Origin: Nocardia sp. NBC_00416
GTDB lineage: Bacteria; Actinomycetota; Actinomycetes; Mycobacteriales; Mycobacteriaceae
Reading direction: 5' to 3'
Length of the DNA: 64,000 bases
NCBI RefSeq assembly: GCF_036032445.1
Contig: NZ_CP107932.1
Span: forward strand, 870,501-934,500
Of this stretch, positions 8,184 through 20,700 are shown piece by piece. Numbering within the stretch: position 1 is the first letter of the stretch; the number at the start of each line of letters is the position of its first letter. Both the position numbers and the translations under genes were made by a program. A model generated the notes under the pieces. That model ran no database searches, was not told where the DNA came from, and saw only the letters and a list, made by a program, of their open reading frames with translations.

Positions 8184-8959
8184 ATCGGCGGTGGGAGTTC
8201 ACTGATCTCGAATTCTTCGCGCTGTGGGAGGGAACGCAGGACGGCGTGCTTCCGTCGCCGTTCTTCTTCACTAGCGACATCCCGCTGTACCGCGACTTCC
8301 TGGCCGCGAAACAGCATGCCCTGCAGCGCCTGCGGGATCGTCTCGGATACACGGCCGACGATCTTCTCGGGATCATGACGCGCCCGGATCTCCGTATTGC
8401 GGTTCGTGGTACGAACGAGGAGAATCCGCGTTTGCGAATACGGCTGCTCGCGGTTCGTCGCGCGGACCGCGGATTGCTGATCTCGCAGCAGCCCGGTGAA
8501 ACCCTCGAAGACAGTGGGGGATTCACCGTTGTCGAGCAGCATGCCTCGGAACTGCCGCGGATGATCGTGTCGGGACTGCCCACCGCACCGGCCGGAAAGC
8601 GGGGTGAAGTGGTGCTGACCGATATTGCCGAACACGCCGCAGATTACGACTACACCTACTCTCGGCCGGTTCACCGGGCCGCTGACGACGAAGTCCAGCG
8701 GTCGGCCGGCGAATTCCGTCGCGTCGACACCGATTCCGTCGGCATGATCGACATCTGTCAAGGAGTATCGGTGTTCGGGCCGAGTGGAATCAGTCGGTAC
8801 AGATCTGGGTGGCGAGACCTGGCGGGTGATGGTCGCTATCTCGTCACGCCGGGCCCGCCGGCCGTGGCGACGCCGGTGGATCGTCGGCGGATGGTCGAAG
8901 CGCTCGACCGGGTCATTGCCGATGTGCTGCGCACGATGAAGGACGAGCCGGTCCGATGA
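8180..8959 (+). CDS. espG: EspG-family ESX secretion-associated chaperone
   Basis: 259 aa. The opening WEFTDLEFFALWE and following SPFFFTS match the start of actinobacterial EspG proteins (PF14011), and the rest keeps the family layout of two related alpha/beta halves (LRIAVRGTNEENPRLRIRLLAVRR; GEVVLTDIAEHAADYDY). EspG binds the tip of PE/PPE-like substrates in the cytosol and hands them to the secretion machine. Translational coupling to the upstream PPE-like gene supports that pairing. The 138 bases that follow contain only very short frames; one of 33 codons (9012-9113) has good codon composition but overlaps the next start. Confidence 0.85.
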   Translation: MNRRWEFTDLEFFALWEGTQDGVLPSPFFFTSDIPLYRDFLAAKQHALQRLRDRLGYTADDLLGIMTRPDLRIAVRGTNEENPRLRIRLLAVRRADRGLLISQQPGETLEDSGGFTVVEQHASELPRMIVSGLPTAPAGKRGEVVLTDIAEHAADYDYTYSRPVHRAADDEVQRSAGEFRRVDTDSVGMIDICQGVSVFGPSGISRYRSGWRDLAGDGRYLVTPGPPAVATPVDRRRMVEALDRVIADVLRTMKDEPVR

Positions 8960-9097
8960 TCGACGTCGCGCGCGGTTTTACAGTTCCCTGGGGTGAAGCC
9001 GCAGTTCGGCGGTGGTGCGGGTGGCCCGCCGCGAACAGAATTCAGACGAGTATATGGCCGATATGCCAACCGATGATGTGGGGAGCGAGGTGACGGT

Positions 9098-10117
9098 ATG
9101 GCCGACCGGGTAACCGTCGATCCAGCCGCGCTGCGGCCTGTTGTCGATGGTCTCGCCGAAGTCAGGGAGTCGTTGCTCGCCTCCCTGAGCCGGGTCGCCG
9201 ACGGGATGTCGGTGGGTCCGGCCGCCTGGGGCGACGACAGTTTCGGCAGCGAGTTCGCCTATGGTCCGGAGGGATTCGTCACGGCGGTCGACAGTGTGGT
9301 CGCCGGGGTACAAGCCGTCGCGGACGCCGTGCTGTCGATCGAGGAGGGGCTGGCAGAGACGGCGGCGTTGCACACCGTGAACGAGGAGATCTCTGCCGAT
9401 GAGTTGTATTCGGCCGGTGGCGCAGGACGGTACGGCGCCACCGGTGGGGGGTTCGGTTCCGCCGGGAGTCCGTCGCCGTCCGACTACCCGCCGGGCTCTG
9501 ATCCAGTGCGGGAGGCTCCGAGTTCCGGGGATGGGGCGGCGCCGTTCCGCGAGGGAGCAATGCCTGCGGGACAGTTCTCCGGAGACGGCGGCGTCCAAGA
9601 CCGGGATGCCGGTGCCGAACCGGCGATCGGCGCGGCGCAGAACCCGCCGCAGTCCACCGATATCGGCGGTGTGACGCCGGGCTCCGTGAGCACGAACGCG
9701 GGATGGATCGACTCGGCGCCGAGCGGGTCGGTAAGTACGTCGGCGACCGAGCAGAGCCGAGCCCCGGAGACATCCGCGACCGGACCGAGCGGTTCCGGGC
9801 CTGCCGGTGCCGCGGGCGGATCCGGGGGGCCGGGCGGGGGCGCACGGCAGCCGGCGAAGCAGCGCAAGCGGTCGGGGCCGGCGAAACGCGAGGATTCGGC
9901 GGCGAATACGGATATCTCGGCATCGGAAATGTTCTCGTCGGCGGCCACTCGGCCGGAAGAGGCCGTGTCGCCCGCACCCGCTGGGTCGACCCCCGCTGAT
10001 TCGAGCCCTCGCGCCGATCGGAAGGCGGAGACGCCGGATCGGGACGAATCCGGCCGCGACAGCCCGCTACAGGCGGCACCGATCGGCCGGACCGCTGCGC
10101 CGGATACCGCGACATAG
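9098..10117 (+). CDS. WXG-like domain protein with long disordered tail
   Basis: 339 aa, ATG 9098 with GGAGCGAGG upstream. Residues 1-100 form a WXG100/EspC-like helical domain with AAWGDDSFG at the turn and a second helix (VTAVDSVVAGVQAVADAVLSIEEGL). A YxxxE-like export motif is not clear. Residues 105-339 are disordered, rich in Gly, Ser, Pro and Ala. This looks like a secreted T7SS substrate without an enzymatic domain, or a delivery partner for the giant protein two genes downstream. Confidence 0.65.
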   Translation: MADRVTVDPAALRPVVDGLAEVRESLLASLSRVADGMSVGPAAWGDDSFGSEFAYGPEGFVTAVDSVVAGVQAVADAVLSIEEGLAETAALHTVNEEISADELYSAGGAGRYGATGGGFGSAGSPSPSDYPPGSDPVREAPSSGDGAAPFREGAMPAGQFSGDGGVQDRDAGAEPAIGAAQNPPQSTDIGGVTPGSVSTNAGWIDSAPSGSVSTSATEQSRAPETSATGPSGSGPAGAAGGSGGPGGGARQPAKQRKRSGPAKREDSAANTDISASEMFSSAATRPEEAVSPAPAGSTPADSSPRADRKAETPDRDESGRDSPLQAAPIGRTAAPDTAT

Positions 10118-10135
10118 GAATACGAGGTGACGGCA

Positions 10136-10687
10136 ATGGTGGACAGCCCGAGTGCCAGACGAGCAGCCCTGGCGGCGTTGACCGAGCAGTGGCGCGACCT
10201 GGCACGGGCCGAGGAGGAGCGGACCCGGCTGACCGGCACCGGAGCCGCCCGCGACGGCCGAGTTCGTGTGACGGTGGACGCGAAGGGCACAGTGACCGAC
10301 ATCCGATTCTCCTCCACGATCGACGATCTCAGCTACCGGGAGATCGCCAAGGCCGCCGTGGCCGCTGCCGCCGCTGCCGCGGCCGATCTCGAGCGCAAAC
10401 GCCAGGAGTTGTTCGATCCACTGATTACGCGAAAGTCGCCGCTGCCGGACCCGTCGATGATTCTCGAACGCTTGCCGGATCTCGAGACCCTGATGCCTGA
10501 GGAACTGGTCGCGAGGTTGCCACCGCTGTCTGTGAAACATGGTGTGGTGGTTCAGAATACGGTGAAAAGTATCGATGATCGGCCAAGTGCAGTGACCGAC
10601 GACAGCCACCCTGACCAGGCCACCGAGTTCACCGAGGTCGAACAGCAACGCGGCTCCGGCCGGGGCGTTCGCGACGACTCGTGGTGA
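10136..10687 (+). CDS. YbaB/EbfC-family protein beside the giant effector gene
   Basis: 183 aa from ATG 10136, with GAGG (10124-10127) 8 bases upstream; GTG 10127 would add three residues and is the alternative. The first 95 residues show the YbaB layout: a long N-terminal helix, the short strands GRVRVTVDAKGTVTDIRFS, and a second long helix ending in a run of alanines. The remainder is loop with short helices. YbaB proteins are nucleoid-associated dimers, but in T7SS loci this fold is common and may act as a chaperone for the following toxin-type gene. The next start is 17 bases downstream. Confidence 0.7.
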   Translation: MVDSPSARRAALAALTEQWRDLARAEEERTRLTGTGAARDGRVRVTVDAKGTVTDIRFSSTIDDLSYREIAKAAVAAAAAAAADLERKRQELFDPLITRKSPLPDPSMILERLPDLETLMPEELVARLPPLSVKHGVVVQNTVKSIDDRPSAVTDDSHPDQATEFTEVEQQRGSGRGVRDDSW

Positions 10688-10704
10688 GTTGGGCACGGTA
10701 GACC

Positions 10705-11769
10705 ATGGGAATCATGTTCCCCGAGGAGGCCAGCCTTATCGTCGGCCCGCTCGAGTTCCTCGTCGGTGAATGGCCCAAAGCCGACGAAAGCCTCCTCTGG
10801 GGGCTCGGCCGGGTGCTGTCTGCGGCCGGAGACGATTGGGCGGAGCAGAGCGCCGCGCTACAGAGGCTGATGGACAAGGTGTCGGCTGCGTACCCGGAGG
10901 GTGAAGCGTCGGGTGTGATCGGCAAGTTCTTCGATGACCTACACAAGGCGCTGGCCGACCTGTCGAGTGATGCGGTGGTGCTGGCAGCGGCTGCCAACCA
11001 GTTCGGCAACGGTGTGCAGGAGACCAAGCTCTACGACATTCTCGGGTTGATCGAATTGATCTTCGGAGTGTTGGGGGCAAGGGCGGCGGGACCGGGCGCT
11101 CCGTACGCCGAGGCGATCGAACGCCTGAAAGCCCTGAGGTGGTTCGTGCGCGGCGGGGAATGGCTCGAGAGCCAAATCGTGCTCGGTATCCAGCGGCTGA
11201 TCCCGGCACTGCGCACCCCGTTCGGGAGAAAAGTGGCCAACGATCTCCTGAAGCTGGCACGCGGAGGTGCAAATGATAACGACAAGTTGCTGTCGAGGTT
11301 CATCCGGAAGGAAGCCCGCGAGCAGGCGGCGGCGAATGCGAACCCGCTGGCCCAGCTGATCGCGAAGGGCCTCGTCGAGATCCCCGATGAGGCCCTCGAG
11401 GAATTCGGGCAGGAGGCTGTACAGGGTTCGATCGTCGGATTGATCCAGGCCGACAATCCGGGCCAGGCCGGCTTCGACTGGGGAAGGTTCTGGCAGAACC
11501 AAGCGGTTGCGGCGATTGCCGGCGGGTTCGCGGGCCCGGTAGGAACCGCGGCCGCGGTGCCATTCGGCAGGGCATTCCAGAAGGGGGGTTGGGCCGGCGC
11601 CCGGGCAGGCGCGGTGGTGGGCGGCACAGCAGGATTCGCTGGAGCGGTGGGCGGTCTGCTCGGCGGCAGGTGGGTGACCGGCCAGTGGAGCGAGATCGAT
11701 CTGTACATGTTCACCAGCGGTATCGCGGGGGGCATCGGTCCGTCGATGATCCACGGTTTCCGTGGCGCT
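10705..11769 (+). other. Module: N-terminal T7SS delivery domain (CpnT-like)
   Basis: Residues 1-355 of the giant protein. The opening GPLEFLVGEWPKADESLLW and the helical run to about residue 120 resemble the WXG-like N-terminus of CpnT-type toxins. A conserved-looking acidic motif IPDEALEEFGQEAVQG follows near 226, then glycine/alanine-rich hydrophobic stretches (270-350) that could insert in a membrane. Confidence 0.65.
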
Positions 11770-14700
11770 CATGAATACGACGGTTTCGCCGGAGGACTCG
11801 ACAGCGCACCCGCAGCAGGCGGTGCGTCGAGCCCGAGCGGCGGAGGCGCAAGTCCGGGAAGCGGCGGCCCCGCCGATCCTGTGGGCGCTCCGTCTGCCGG
11901 ACCGGACGGAAGCCGCGGTGGTGGCGGCGCTGCGGTCGTGGCCGATGGGCCGCGCGCCGATGTCGCGACGCGACCGGCAAAGGGCGCCGATCCGGCCGAT
12001 GCGGACAAGGCGGACGCCGATGCGGACTCCGCTCGGGTCGGCCGGCCGGTGGTCGGAGTATCCGCGGAGGCATCGCAAGCGGGTCAGGGTCTCGATGAGG
12101 ATCGGGCCGCTGAAGGAGCGACCGCATTCAACGCGGCCGGACATGGGCCGCCCGGTTCGGATGGAGAACGGAGATCATCGTTCTGGGAAGCGCTGTTCGT
12201 TGGTCTCGGTCGTGAAGATCCGAAGTGGCACGGAGTATTCGAGAATCTCGGCCGCGACGATTCGTCCTGGGGAGAGGGGTATGCCGGCGGTGACGATTCG
12301 CCGCCCGGAAGCGACGGCTTCAACGAAGCCAAACAAATCTATCGCTCCCTTTCCAAAGAGGTGCACCCTGACCGCATAAGCGGACTGCCATTCGAGCAGC
12401 AGCAATTCTGTGCGACTATCCAGCAACGGATCAACGATGCTTTCAGCTCGATCAACGCTGCCAAGACCAGCGGCCGACGAGTGGACTTGTCCGAACTCCG
12501 GGCACTGCAGCAGGAGTGGAACAATCGGCCGTGGGCGGAGACGGATTCGTCCGCCTTGCCCGAGCCGAATGCGCCCGATGAGACTCGCGACACCGCCTCG
12601 GGCTCGCGGGCGGCGACCGTAGCGGCTGAGAGCACGACCGCAACCCAGGGGTCGGTCGTGGCCGGCTACGCCGACCGGCCTGCGCCGAGCCCAGCGTCGG
12701 TGTACGAGGAACTTTCGGTATCCGCCGAGAACTCGTCCGAGTTCCAACAGTCGGCCGACTCCGAACCTGTGCTCGCCGGCGCCGCCGCAACTCTGGAGCA
12801 GGTCGAGGCCGATCCGCAGACCGGCCGAGCCGATCAGCCGATGGGTGTATCGGTGGATGTCGACGCATCGCCGTCCGACCAGGACAGTGCCGCTACGGAG
12901 GCGGCAGCCGCGAGCGCCGAAAGCGCCGACGGCCCTACCGTCCACACCGGCCGAGACGCCGAGGTATCGCCGCATGCGGTGTCCGCTACCTCGTACAAGA
13001 TGGTCGACCCCGAGCCGCTGGAACAAAGATCCGCGAAGGAGGCCGCGCACACCCTGCAAGCATTGGGCATTGGCACCACTCGTCTGAATATCAAGAAGGT
13101 CGGCGACGATCAAGCCGCACCGGATGAGGATCGAGAACCGTCCGATTCAGTCGCCTCGACTGGAACTGCCGCTACCGAGCCGTCCAGTCCGGTAGAGCCC
13201 GAGAGCTCGGACAAAGGGACGCCGGTTCAGCCGCCGGAGGGGCGGCGCTATTACGCCGACGTAGCCCGGAATATCGGTGTGCCGCCGGAGTGGTCGCCTG
13301 CTGAACGTGCTGTAGATCGCGCGGCGGGCGGTCCTACTGGTTCGTCTCGCGCCGGTTCGGGGGTCGGCACCGGGTGTACCGGAGTGGACCGGCAACATGC
13401 TTCGTCCGCAAGAGCCGGACTCTCCCGGGATGCCAGCCCGGAGACGTCGATACCGCCCATCGCCGACTCCGCCGAGCGCTCATCTGTACCGGGCGATCGA
13501 ATGTCGAATATCGTTGGTAGTCCCGGCGAGCAAGTGGACAACGCGCCGAGCGGAGGCTCCGTGCCGGAAACGGCGGTGTCCGGGGATACACCTGGTAATA
13601 CGCGACCTGTGCCCGGCCTGCCACGGTTGTTGGGCAAGGTTGTCGGACATCTGGCGGGCAACACCAAGGCACAGGCTGCCGCGCCGCCGGAGCCGCCGAA
13701 CGTGGACGAGCCGAATCGAGGCGAACTCGATCCAGAGCAGGAAGACTCTTCCTCGACCGGCGTGACGCCGCCCCCGGATTCCGGTTCGGTCGACGATCAC
13801 AAGCTTCGGCGGGACGGGGTGCGATCGGGAGCGCCGAACCGCGACGGCAGCGACCAGCCTGCCTCCGGATCCAGCGACGGAGCATCGGAGAGTTGGGCGG
13901 CAGAAGTTCGTCGCGGTCTGCTGGCGGTGCTTCCCAGAGCCGATCGAATGAACCTCGGCCGGGTGCTGAACCGGATGACCGACGCGGAGCTCGCACGTAC
14001 GGTCGGCGATCTGAGCCCGGCCTATCGCGAGATCGTGGACAGACTTCGCCGTGACTCACGGCCGCTTCCGTTGAGAGGGTTCGACGATGACGTCGTGCTC
14101 GCCGCGGTGGGTTCCGTCGCCGCCGGGGTCGGTGTCGAACTCGAGGGTCTGCCGAGGTTCGGTTTCCGGCAGGATACCGGCCTGGATCCCTACGACGAGG
14201 AGAGAGTCGACCTCTTCCGCAGGGGCTTCCGTTATTGGCCGTTCGCGTCCGAAAGCTACCGACGTGCGGTGGAGCGTTTCGTACTGAAGGACGGCGAGAT
14301 CGCTGTCTTGGCGGCATTCCGCGCTGGTCTTCCGATCGACGATTCCGTCCGGCGCAGCGATTCGGGACTATTCGGGATGGCGACGCGGAAGGTTCTCAAC
14401 CGCCTGCGCGGACACGACGCGCTGCTCTCTCGCGCGCGTACCTACCTGTTGACACCCGCCTTGGACTATTCGATCGGCGACGATGCGGCTGCCGTCCGGG
14501 TTCCGAAGGAGTGGTTGCCGCGCCCGCTCCGCGGGGAGAGTTCCGACTCGGCCGACCCGGCCGACCCGGCCGATCCGCCGGACGCCGTCGTATCCGCGGT
14601 GCGGCAGCTTGTGCAGCAGAGCACCAAGGACGAGGCGGACTATCTGCTGCTGCGGTTCTCCGGGCTCGCTCCGAGGGAAGTGCTGGCGGTTATGGGCTCG

Positions 14701-17700
14701 CACGAGGTCCATCATCGCCGCTGGGAAGAGCAGGCAGAGCGCTCTGTTGTCGCGGCGCTCGCCGCCGCCGGGATTCCAGCAGATCCGACCGGGTCGGTGC
14801 TCGCCGGATCGGCACCGGTGGTGGCAGTCCCGGAAGGTGTGGGACCGCATACAGCCGCTGCTCTCCAAGACCTCGCCATACGGATGTCGCCGGAAGAGGT
14901 GACTCGGTTGCGGAGGTTGCTCTGGCTTCCCGACGACGAACTGGGGTCCCCACGTGACGACGTCGCCGCGGTCACAGTGGAGCTGTTCGAAAAACTGTCC
15001 AGGTCGAGTATTTCGGGCATGAAGGACTCCTGGTCGGTGTTGCTGGCAGCGATGCGGGCGGACGGATACCAGGTACGGCAGGAGTCGGCCCACGAAATTG
15101 CTGTGACGGTGTTGCGGTCTGCCGCCACGGGCGATCCATCCCCGGTGCGGGTGCTTCCGCAGGCGCAGGCGACAGCAGAGGCGCCGAGCGCGGGCGGTGC
15201 CGGAGCATCAGCCGAACGAGAGACGCGGGGGTTCACATGGGAGTTCGGTGTGCCGGGCACCTCGCCAGACGAACGATCCCAGCAGTCGAATGGGACCGGG
15301 CAATTCACTGTTCCTGCTCGGGATTATCGCCCACCCGAGTGGGAGGTGAGGGACGCCGATGAGATCCTGCGCTGGGTGGGCGACGAGAGAGAGGAAACCT
15401 GGGCGGAAGGCTACTGGGCATACGTACGAGTGAAGGACGAGCTCGCCGATGTGCTGGGTGGACTCGACTGCCCGCCCGAAATGGTGGCCGCTGCCGAGGT
15501 ACTGGCCGCGCATCTGATGTGGAACGCGGCAGTACACGGTGAAGGGAGGGGGTTGCTGACGATCCGGGTGGAAGCGCCGGAGCGGCGACTGCGGATCGCA
15601 GTCTACGACACGACCGGCACGCTGATGGAGTTCCCCGTTACGCCGTCCGCGCACGCCGGCGAGTGGCAGTGGCTGGTGCCCACGCTGTCGGGTTCGGCGT
15701 GGCTGGATTCGTCGATTCGCCCAGTCGAGGGTTTGGACTACGGCTGCTCGATCCCCGACGACGGAAGCTCATGGGCGCGCAAGCTCTGGTTTGTCCTTAA
15801 TATGCCAGCCTCCGATACCGAAATCGGCGAGTCCGCCGGATCGCCGGTCGGCGGTGCGGACGCGGAGGACGAGGGCGGTGGGCCACTCGGTTCGGAGGAA
15901 CAGCGCGGTGAGCCGTCCGCGAACCTGGACGATGCTGCCGGGACGGATGAGTGGTTCGATGCGCTGTGGACACAGCGTGCCGATGACGTGTACGAATCGC
16001 TGAAAGGCTGGTATTCGGACCCGCAGTTGCTGGGTGCCTTACGTGACGCGGTCCGCGATCTGGCCCGTCACCGTCTTGCCCTGTTCGACGGGTCGGCGGG
16101 CCGGCCGACCGACCCGGTCGCCTGGTTGCGGGAACTGGCGGCGGCGGTCGCCGCCGATCCCAAGCGCTGGGCGGATGAGGTCCGTCGCGGTGTGAGTGCG
16201 GTACTCGATGGGCTGCCCGCAGATCTGCCCCAGCGCGAGGACATCGAGCGCATCCTGGCCACCGCGGACGCCGCGGTGCTCGCGCGTTCGGTCGATGGTT
16301 CGAACGGGGGCCGCCGGGAGATTGTCGACCGGTTGCGCGGCGGTTCGAGGTCGTCGCTGAGTGGGTTCGACGACGCGGTAGTGGTCGATTCGATCCTGGC
16401 CTTGGCTGGTGAAGTCGAATGGGGTGGGATGGTCCGCGAGACCATCGATAAAGCTTTGGCGGCCGGCAGATCTGATCGGGTGGACTCCGGTGCGCTGGAC
16501 TCGAGCGAGTCCGAGGCGCTGCGATTGGTACGGGAGAGCGGATCGGCGACCGAAGCCGACGATCGGGCTCTGGTGACTTCCTTGTCGAACGTACTGGAGG
16601 CGCTGCGCCGTAGCGCTTCGTTCTCCCGGTCGATGAGCACACTTGTCGGCTTGCTGGAGCGGTTGCGGGACAGCGAGTTCGGTGACACGGGTGCGGTGCG
16701 TGCTGGGGTGGAGTCGGTGCAGCGGTGGCGCGAGGGTGGGTCGTCCGCCGAGACTGTACGCGTCGTTGAGGGCCTGCTGGAGCGGCTGCGGCGGAACAGC
16801 GCCGGCGTCGAGAGATCGGCCGCTGCCGTTCCGGATTCGCCGCAGCGGGCACACGCCGACCTGATCGACACAGTGGATCGGTCATTGAATCGGCTGCGTG
16901 AGCAGCAGGTCCTGGAGTCAGGTCTCGAAGGGGTGAAGCAAGGCAGGTGGTTGTCCACAGAGGAGATCGCTGTTGTCGACGGCGCCTTGAAGTCGGCGTC
17001 GGATCGGGTGAAACGGTTGCGATCGGACTCGGCCGCGGCTTCGGCGGAAGCGCTGAAAGACTGCCGGGAGCAATTGGCTCGGTGGGGGGTGCGCGTCGAG
17101 CAGGAACACCGTGTACTGGCAGCGGCGGTCGAGAAGGCTCGTGCGATCGCGGGCCGGTATTCCGGGCTGTCACGGGTCATCGATGAGTTCCTGCTGGGGC
17201 CCGCTGAGCGGCGTCTGCGCGGCGAGGGGCCGGCGGTTGCGCAGGTTCCGGACGAGTTGCTGCCCCGCTGGTTCCTCGAGGGTGGAGAAACGGCCGACCA
17301 CCCGGGCGGTATGCCGGTGGAGGTGGTGTCCGCATTGCGCTCGGCGGTGCGCGACCTCGAGCGAGACAACGACAAGGACGGTGCGCATTTCCTGCGGCTG
17401 CGCCTGACGGGCCTCGCCCCACAGGAGGCTCTCGTGGTCATGGGCTTGTCCGGCCAGAACGTCGAGATAGCCCGGGGGACGAAGCCGGTGGAGGAGGTTC
17501 TGCGACGGAGGGTGGGAGCGAAGATTGCGCCACGCCTGCTGGCGGCCGCGCTGGCCGTCGATCCAGATCTGCTCCGGCGCGGGTGCAATGCTTTGATGGT
17601 CCGGTCCACTGATGTCATCGCCGAGTTCGATCCGATCGTCGAAGATCTCATTTCCGGTGGTCCCGCGACGGTTGCTGCAATGCATCGGGACTGGTCGGAG

Positions 17701-20700
17701 CTGACCCTCGAGGAGCGCGAGGTCAGGAGGTTCGCGAATCACCTGTCCGAGGTCTGCTTGGCCGAGTGGGTTCCCACGGTTCCCGTGCACCCGGGTGTTC
17801 GACCGGTCACCACTACTGTCCTGCGGGCGCTGGCCGCCAGGGTGTCCATATCGCCGACGCGGGTGCAACTGCTGAGGCTGCTGCTTCGCCTGCCCGACCA
17901 CGCGTTCGCCGCACGCGTAGCCGATATCCCGTCGACGATGAACGAGATTGCCGGTGTAGCCCTCGGGGACGGACAAGAACTGCTGTCCTCCGCGATGCGC
18001 GAGGACAGGTACTCGGCAGAGCCGAAATTCGGAACCTGGCTGATGGAGTTCATCCGCGCCGAGGCCACGGGTGAGATCGATCCGGATCGACCCGGCCACC
18101 AGGCGTGGTACAACTCGGACGGACGTCCGGTGGGTCCGCACAGTGCCGCTACTACACCGCATCGTGTCCCCACCACTGCGGGTTCCGGGATCGGGAGCCA
18201 GGACCCGCCTATGCCCTGGCCCGACGAACCCGACGTCTCGCTGCCCGATCCACGCGAGGTCACGGATGCGGAAGAAGTACAGGCGATACGGGCCACGGGC
18301 GCGCTGGTGCGCGGTGTGTCGTGGGAGAATCTGTCGCCCGAGGCGATCGAGGCGCTGGTGCGTTTCCGGCCCGAGACCATATCGAAGACCGACGCGCCCT
18401 GGCCCGTTCGGCATATGGTGTCGATGATGCTGCTGGCCCGGCACCGCGCGACGATTCTGAACGGGCCCGAACACAACGTTGCCTCCGACGACGAGCACGA
18501 GAAAGCAGCCGCGCAGGCCGAACTCGCCGAGTTGGGCAAGCAATTGCGGCGAGTGGCGGAAACGGTTGCTGCGCTGGGAGCGCTTGACGCCCGCGCCGCC
18601 GCGGGCGAGGAACGGGCCGGTCTCGAGGGCAAGTACAGGGGCTATCTGGGACACTACGACCCCGACCCGGACACCGGCAGTTCGGTTCTGGTCCTCACGA
18701 ACGACGACGGCGGGTCGTCGGCGGTGGACATCGGGCATCTCGTCTCCGCCGGAGCGACGCCGCGCCATCAGTTCGGTCAAGCCGTCGATGTCCTCGTCGA
18801 TTCGGTGCGGCAGGAACAGGCTCGACAGGAGACGCGCCGGGGAGTCCAGGACAGGACGTTGTGCGCGGCGGCGCGCGTGAGTGGTCTGGTCGGTGCCGAT
18901 CCCTTCGGGCTGCCGGCCGAGCGCGAACCCAGCCCCGACCATGTGGTGGTGCACGGCGTGCCCGAAGACGCCGACCTACCGTGGAATGATTCGGTAAAGG
19001 TGGCGGCTGCCTATCTCGACCGGTTGCGCGAGACCGTTTACCGGCATCGGTGGTTCGAACCCGACGACCCCGCATTGCAGACGCTGTGGCGCGTAGTCGA
19101 GCTGGTGGTGGGGTATCAAGGGGATGTTTCGCCGGAAGAGTGGATGGTGTCGGGTGAACAGGTAATGGGTGAACGCACGCTCGTGCTCGCCGGTGCCCGG
19201 TGGGCCGATTTCGCGTTCCGATCGCCGAACCACCCCAGCCCGGTCCACGGACCCAGCGCGGCGGACCCCGGTCTGACCATCGACTTCACCCTGCCGTTGA
19301 ACGACCCGGGCGATAGTGCCGCGATCGATGTCATCGCAGATCTGGCGATCGATCCCGAGCAGGGAGAATTGCTGAGACAGCAGCTCGTTCCATTGTTCGG
19401 CGCACACCAGCCGTCCGCTGTGCGGGTACGAATGAGAACAGTCGGCGGTGAGCTCCGGACGCAGGTGACGATTCCGGACGCCGACGGCCCGGGAGTCGCT
19501 ATGCGGGAGACGTTGCCCGACGCGATGGCGCAACGGCTGGTTCCGGAGTGGTACAGGATGTTCCGCGAGTTCGCACGCGCAGCCGGAATCGACGAGAACA
19601 GGGCCCGTTTCTACTGGCCGGTGATGCGCCCCCTGGCGGAACTGATTCGGAGAATGGACGGCATCGAGGCCGGGATGCCGGTCGAGGCGGCCGATATCGC
19701 ACGAGTTGCCTCGATGCTGGTTGCTGGACACGACCGGAATCACCAGGTGGAAGGCGGCACTGCAACTGTCGAGAGCATGCTCGATTCCGCCATGGAGGCT
19801 TACCATTCCGGCGTGCTCGGGCGGGGCGGTAGCGGGGCGGTGGAGGCGTTCGAGCTGGGCGCGGTGATGCACCTGACCCGGCTGTACGCCGCGGAGAACA
19901 CTGGGTCCGGGCGGCTCTGGAATCTGCCGGCCGAGTTCGGGTGCACCGATCCGCTCGGGGTGATGGAGCTGTATTGGAAGGTATTTGCCACGAAGCTCCA
20001 CGAGGCAGGTTCGGAGGATGGTCGGTTCGCGCCGGTTACCCTCGAGGAAATGCGGAACTGGAAACCCGGTTCCGGTTCTTATAAATTCTCGCTCTGGGCC
20101 GTCGTCGAATACATCGAGCGTAATTATGGGAGCGACCGGGCCCCCGGAACATTCGACCGGCGTCACGAACAGTGGCATCCGTCGTATCGGCTGCCGCGGA
20201 TCCACAACGACGATGTACAGATATTGGGGAAAACGTTTGAATACTGCGCAGAGCTGCATGTCGAAGGGCGGCACGCCATTGACTTCGGCGCCGGTTCGAA
20301 CCTCTATCCGGCGATGTTGGAGCGCATACTGGTCGGACCGGACGGTAGAATCACTCGGCTGGTGTACCGTGGAAACGCGCCGGAGCTCGAATACAATGAA
20401 TCGCTCTCGGAGAGCGATTCCGGTATCTATTCCCACATCACGCCGATAGGGGAGCCACTCGACTATCAAACCCTGTATACGTGGCTCAGTTTCCCGCCGG
20501 TGATCGCTGAGGTGGCGGAGCCGTACTTCTCGGAGGCATCCGCTGAGGGCTTGTTGCGCGGCGCACTCGATGCCGAAGTGGTTCCGGGCGATATCTTCGA
20601 ATACTCCCCGCTCGGGGTTCTCGAGCCGGCGCTGGGACTGATGACTGCCACCAAACACGACATCGGAACGGATTTCTACACGGGCGACTCGGTTTTCAAA

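Noticed and set aside
8956..9113. 45-codon frame starting in the espG stop (ATGA) and a 33-codon frame at 9012-9113
   Set aside because: Both are too short; the first has poor composition and the second overlaps the next gene's start. Noted only in the espG entry.
14545..14580. GCCGACCCG short tandem repeat in the giant gene
   Set aside because: A three-unit codon-level repeat giving ADPADP in a linker; ordinary low-complexity sequence and not a mobile or regulatory element.
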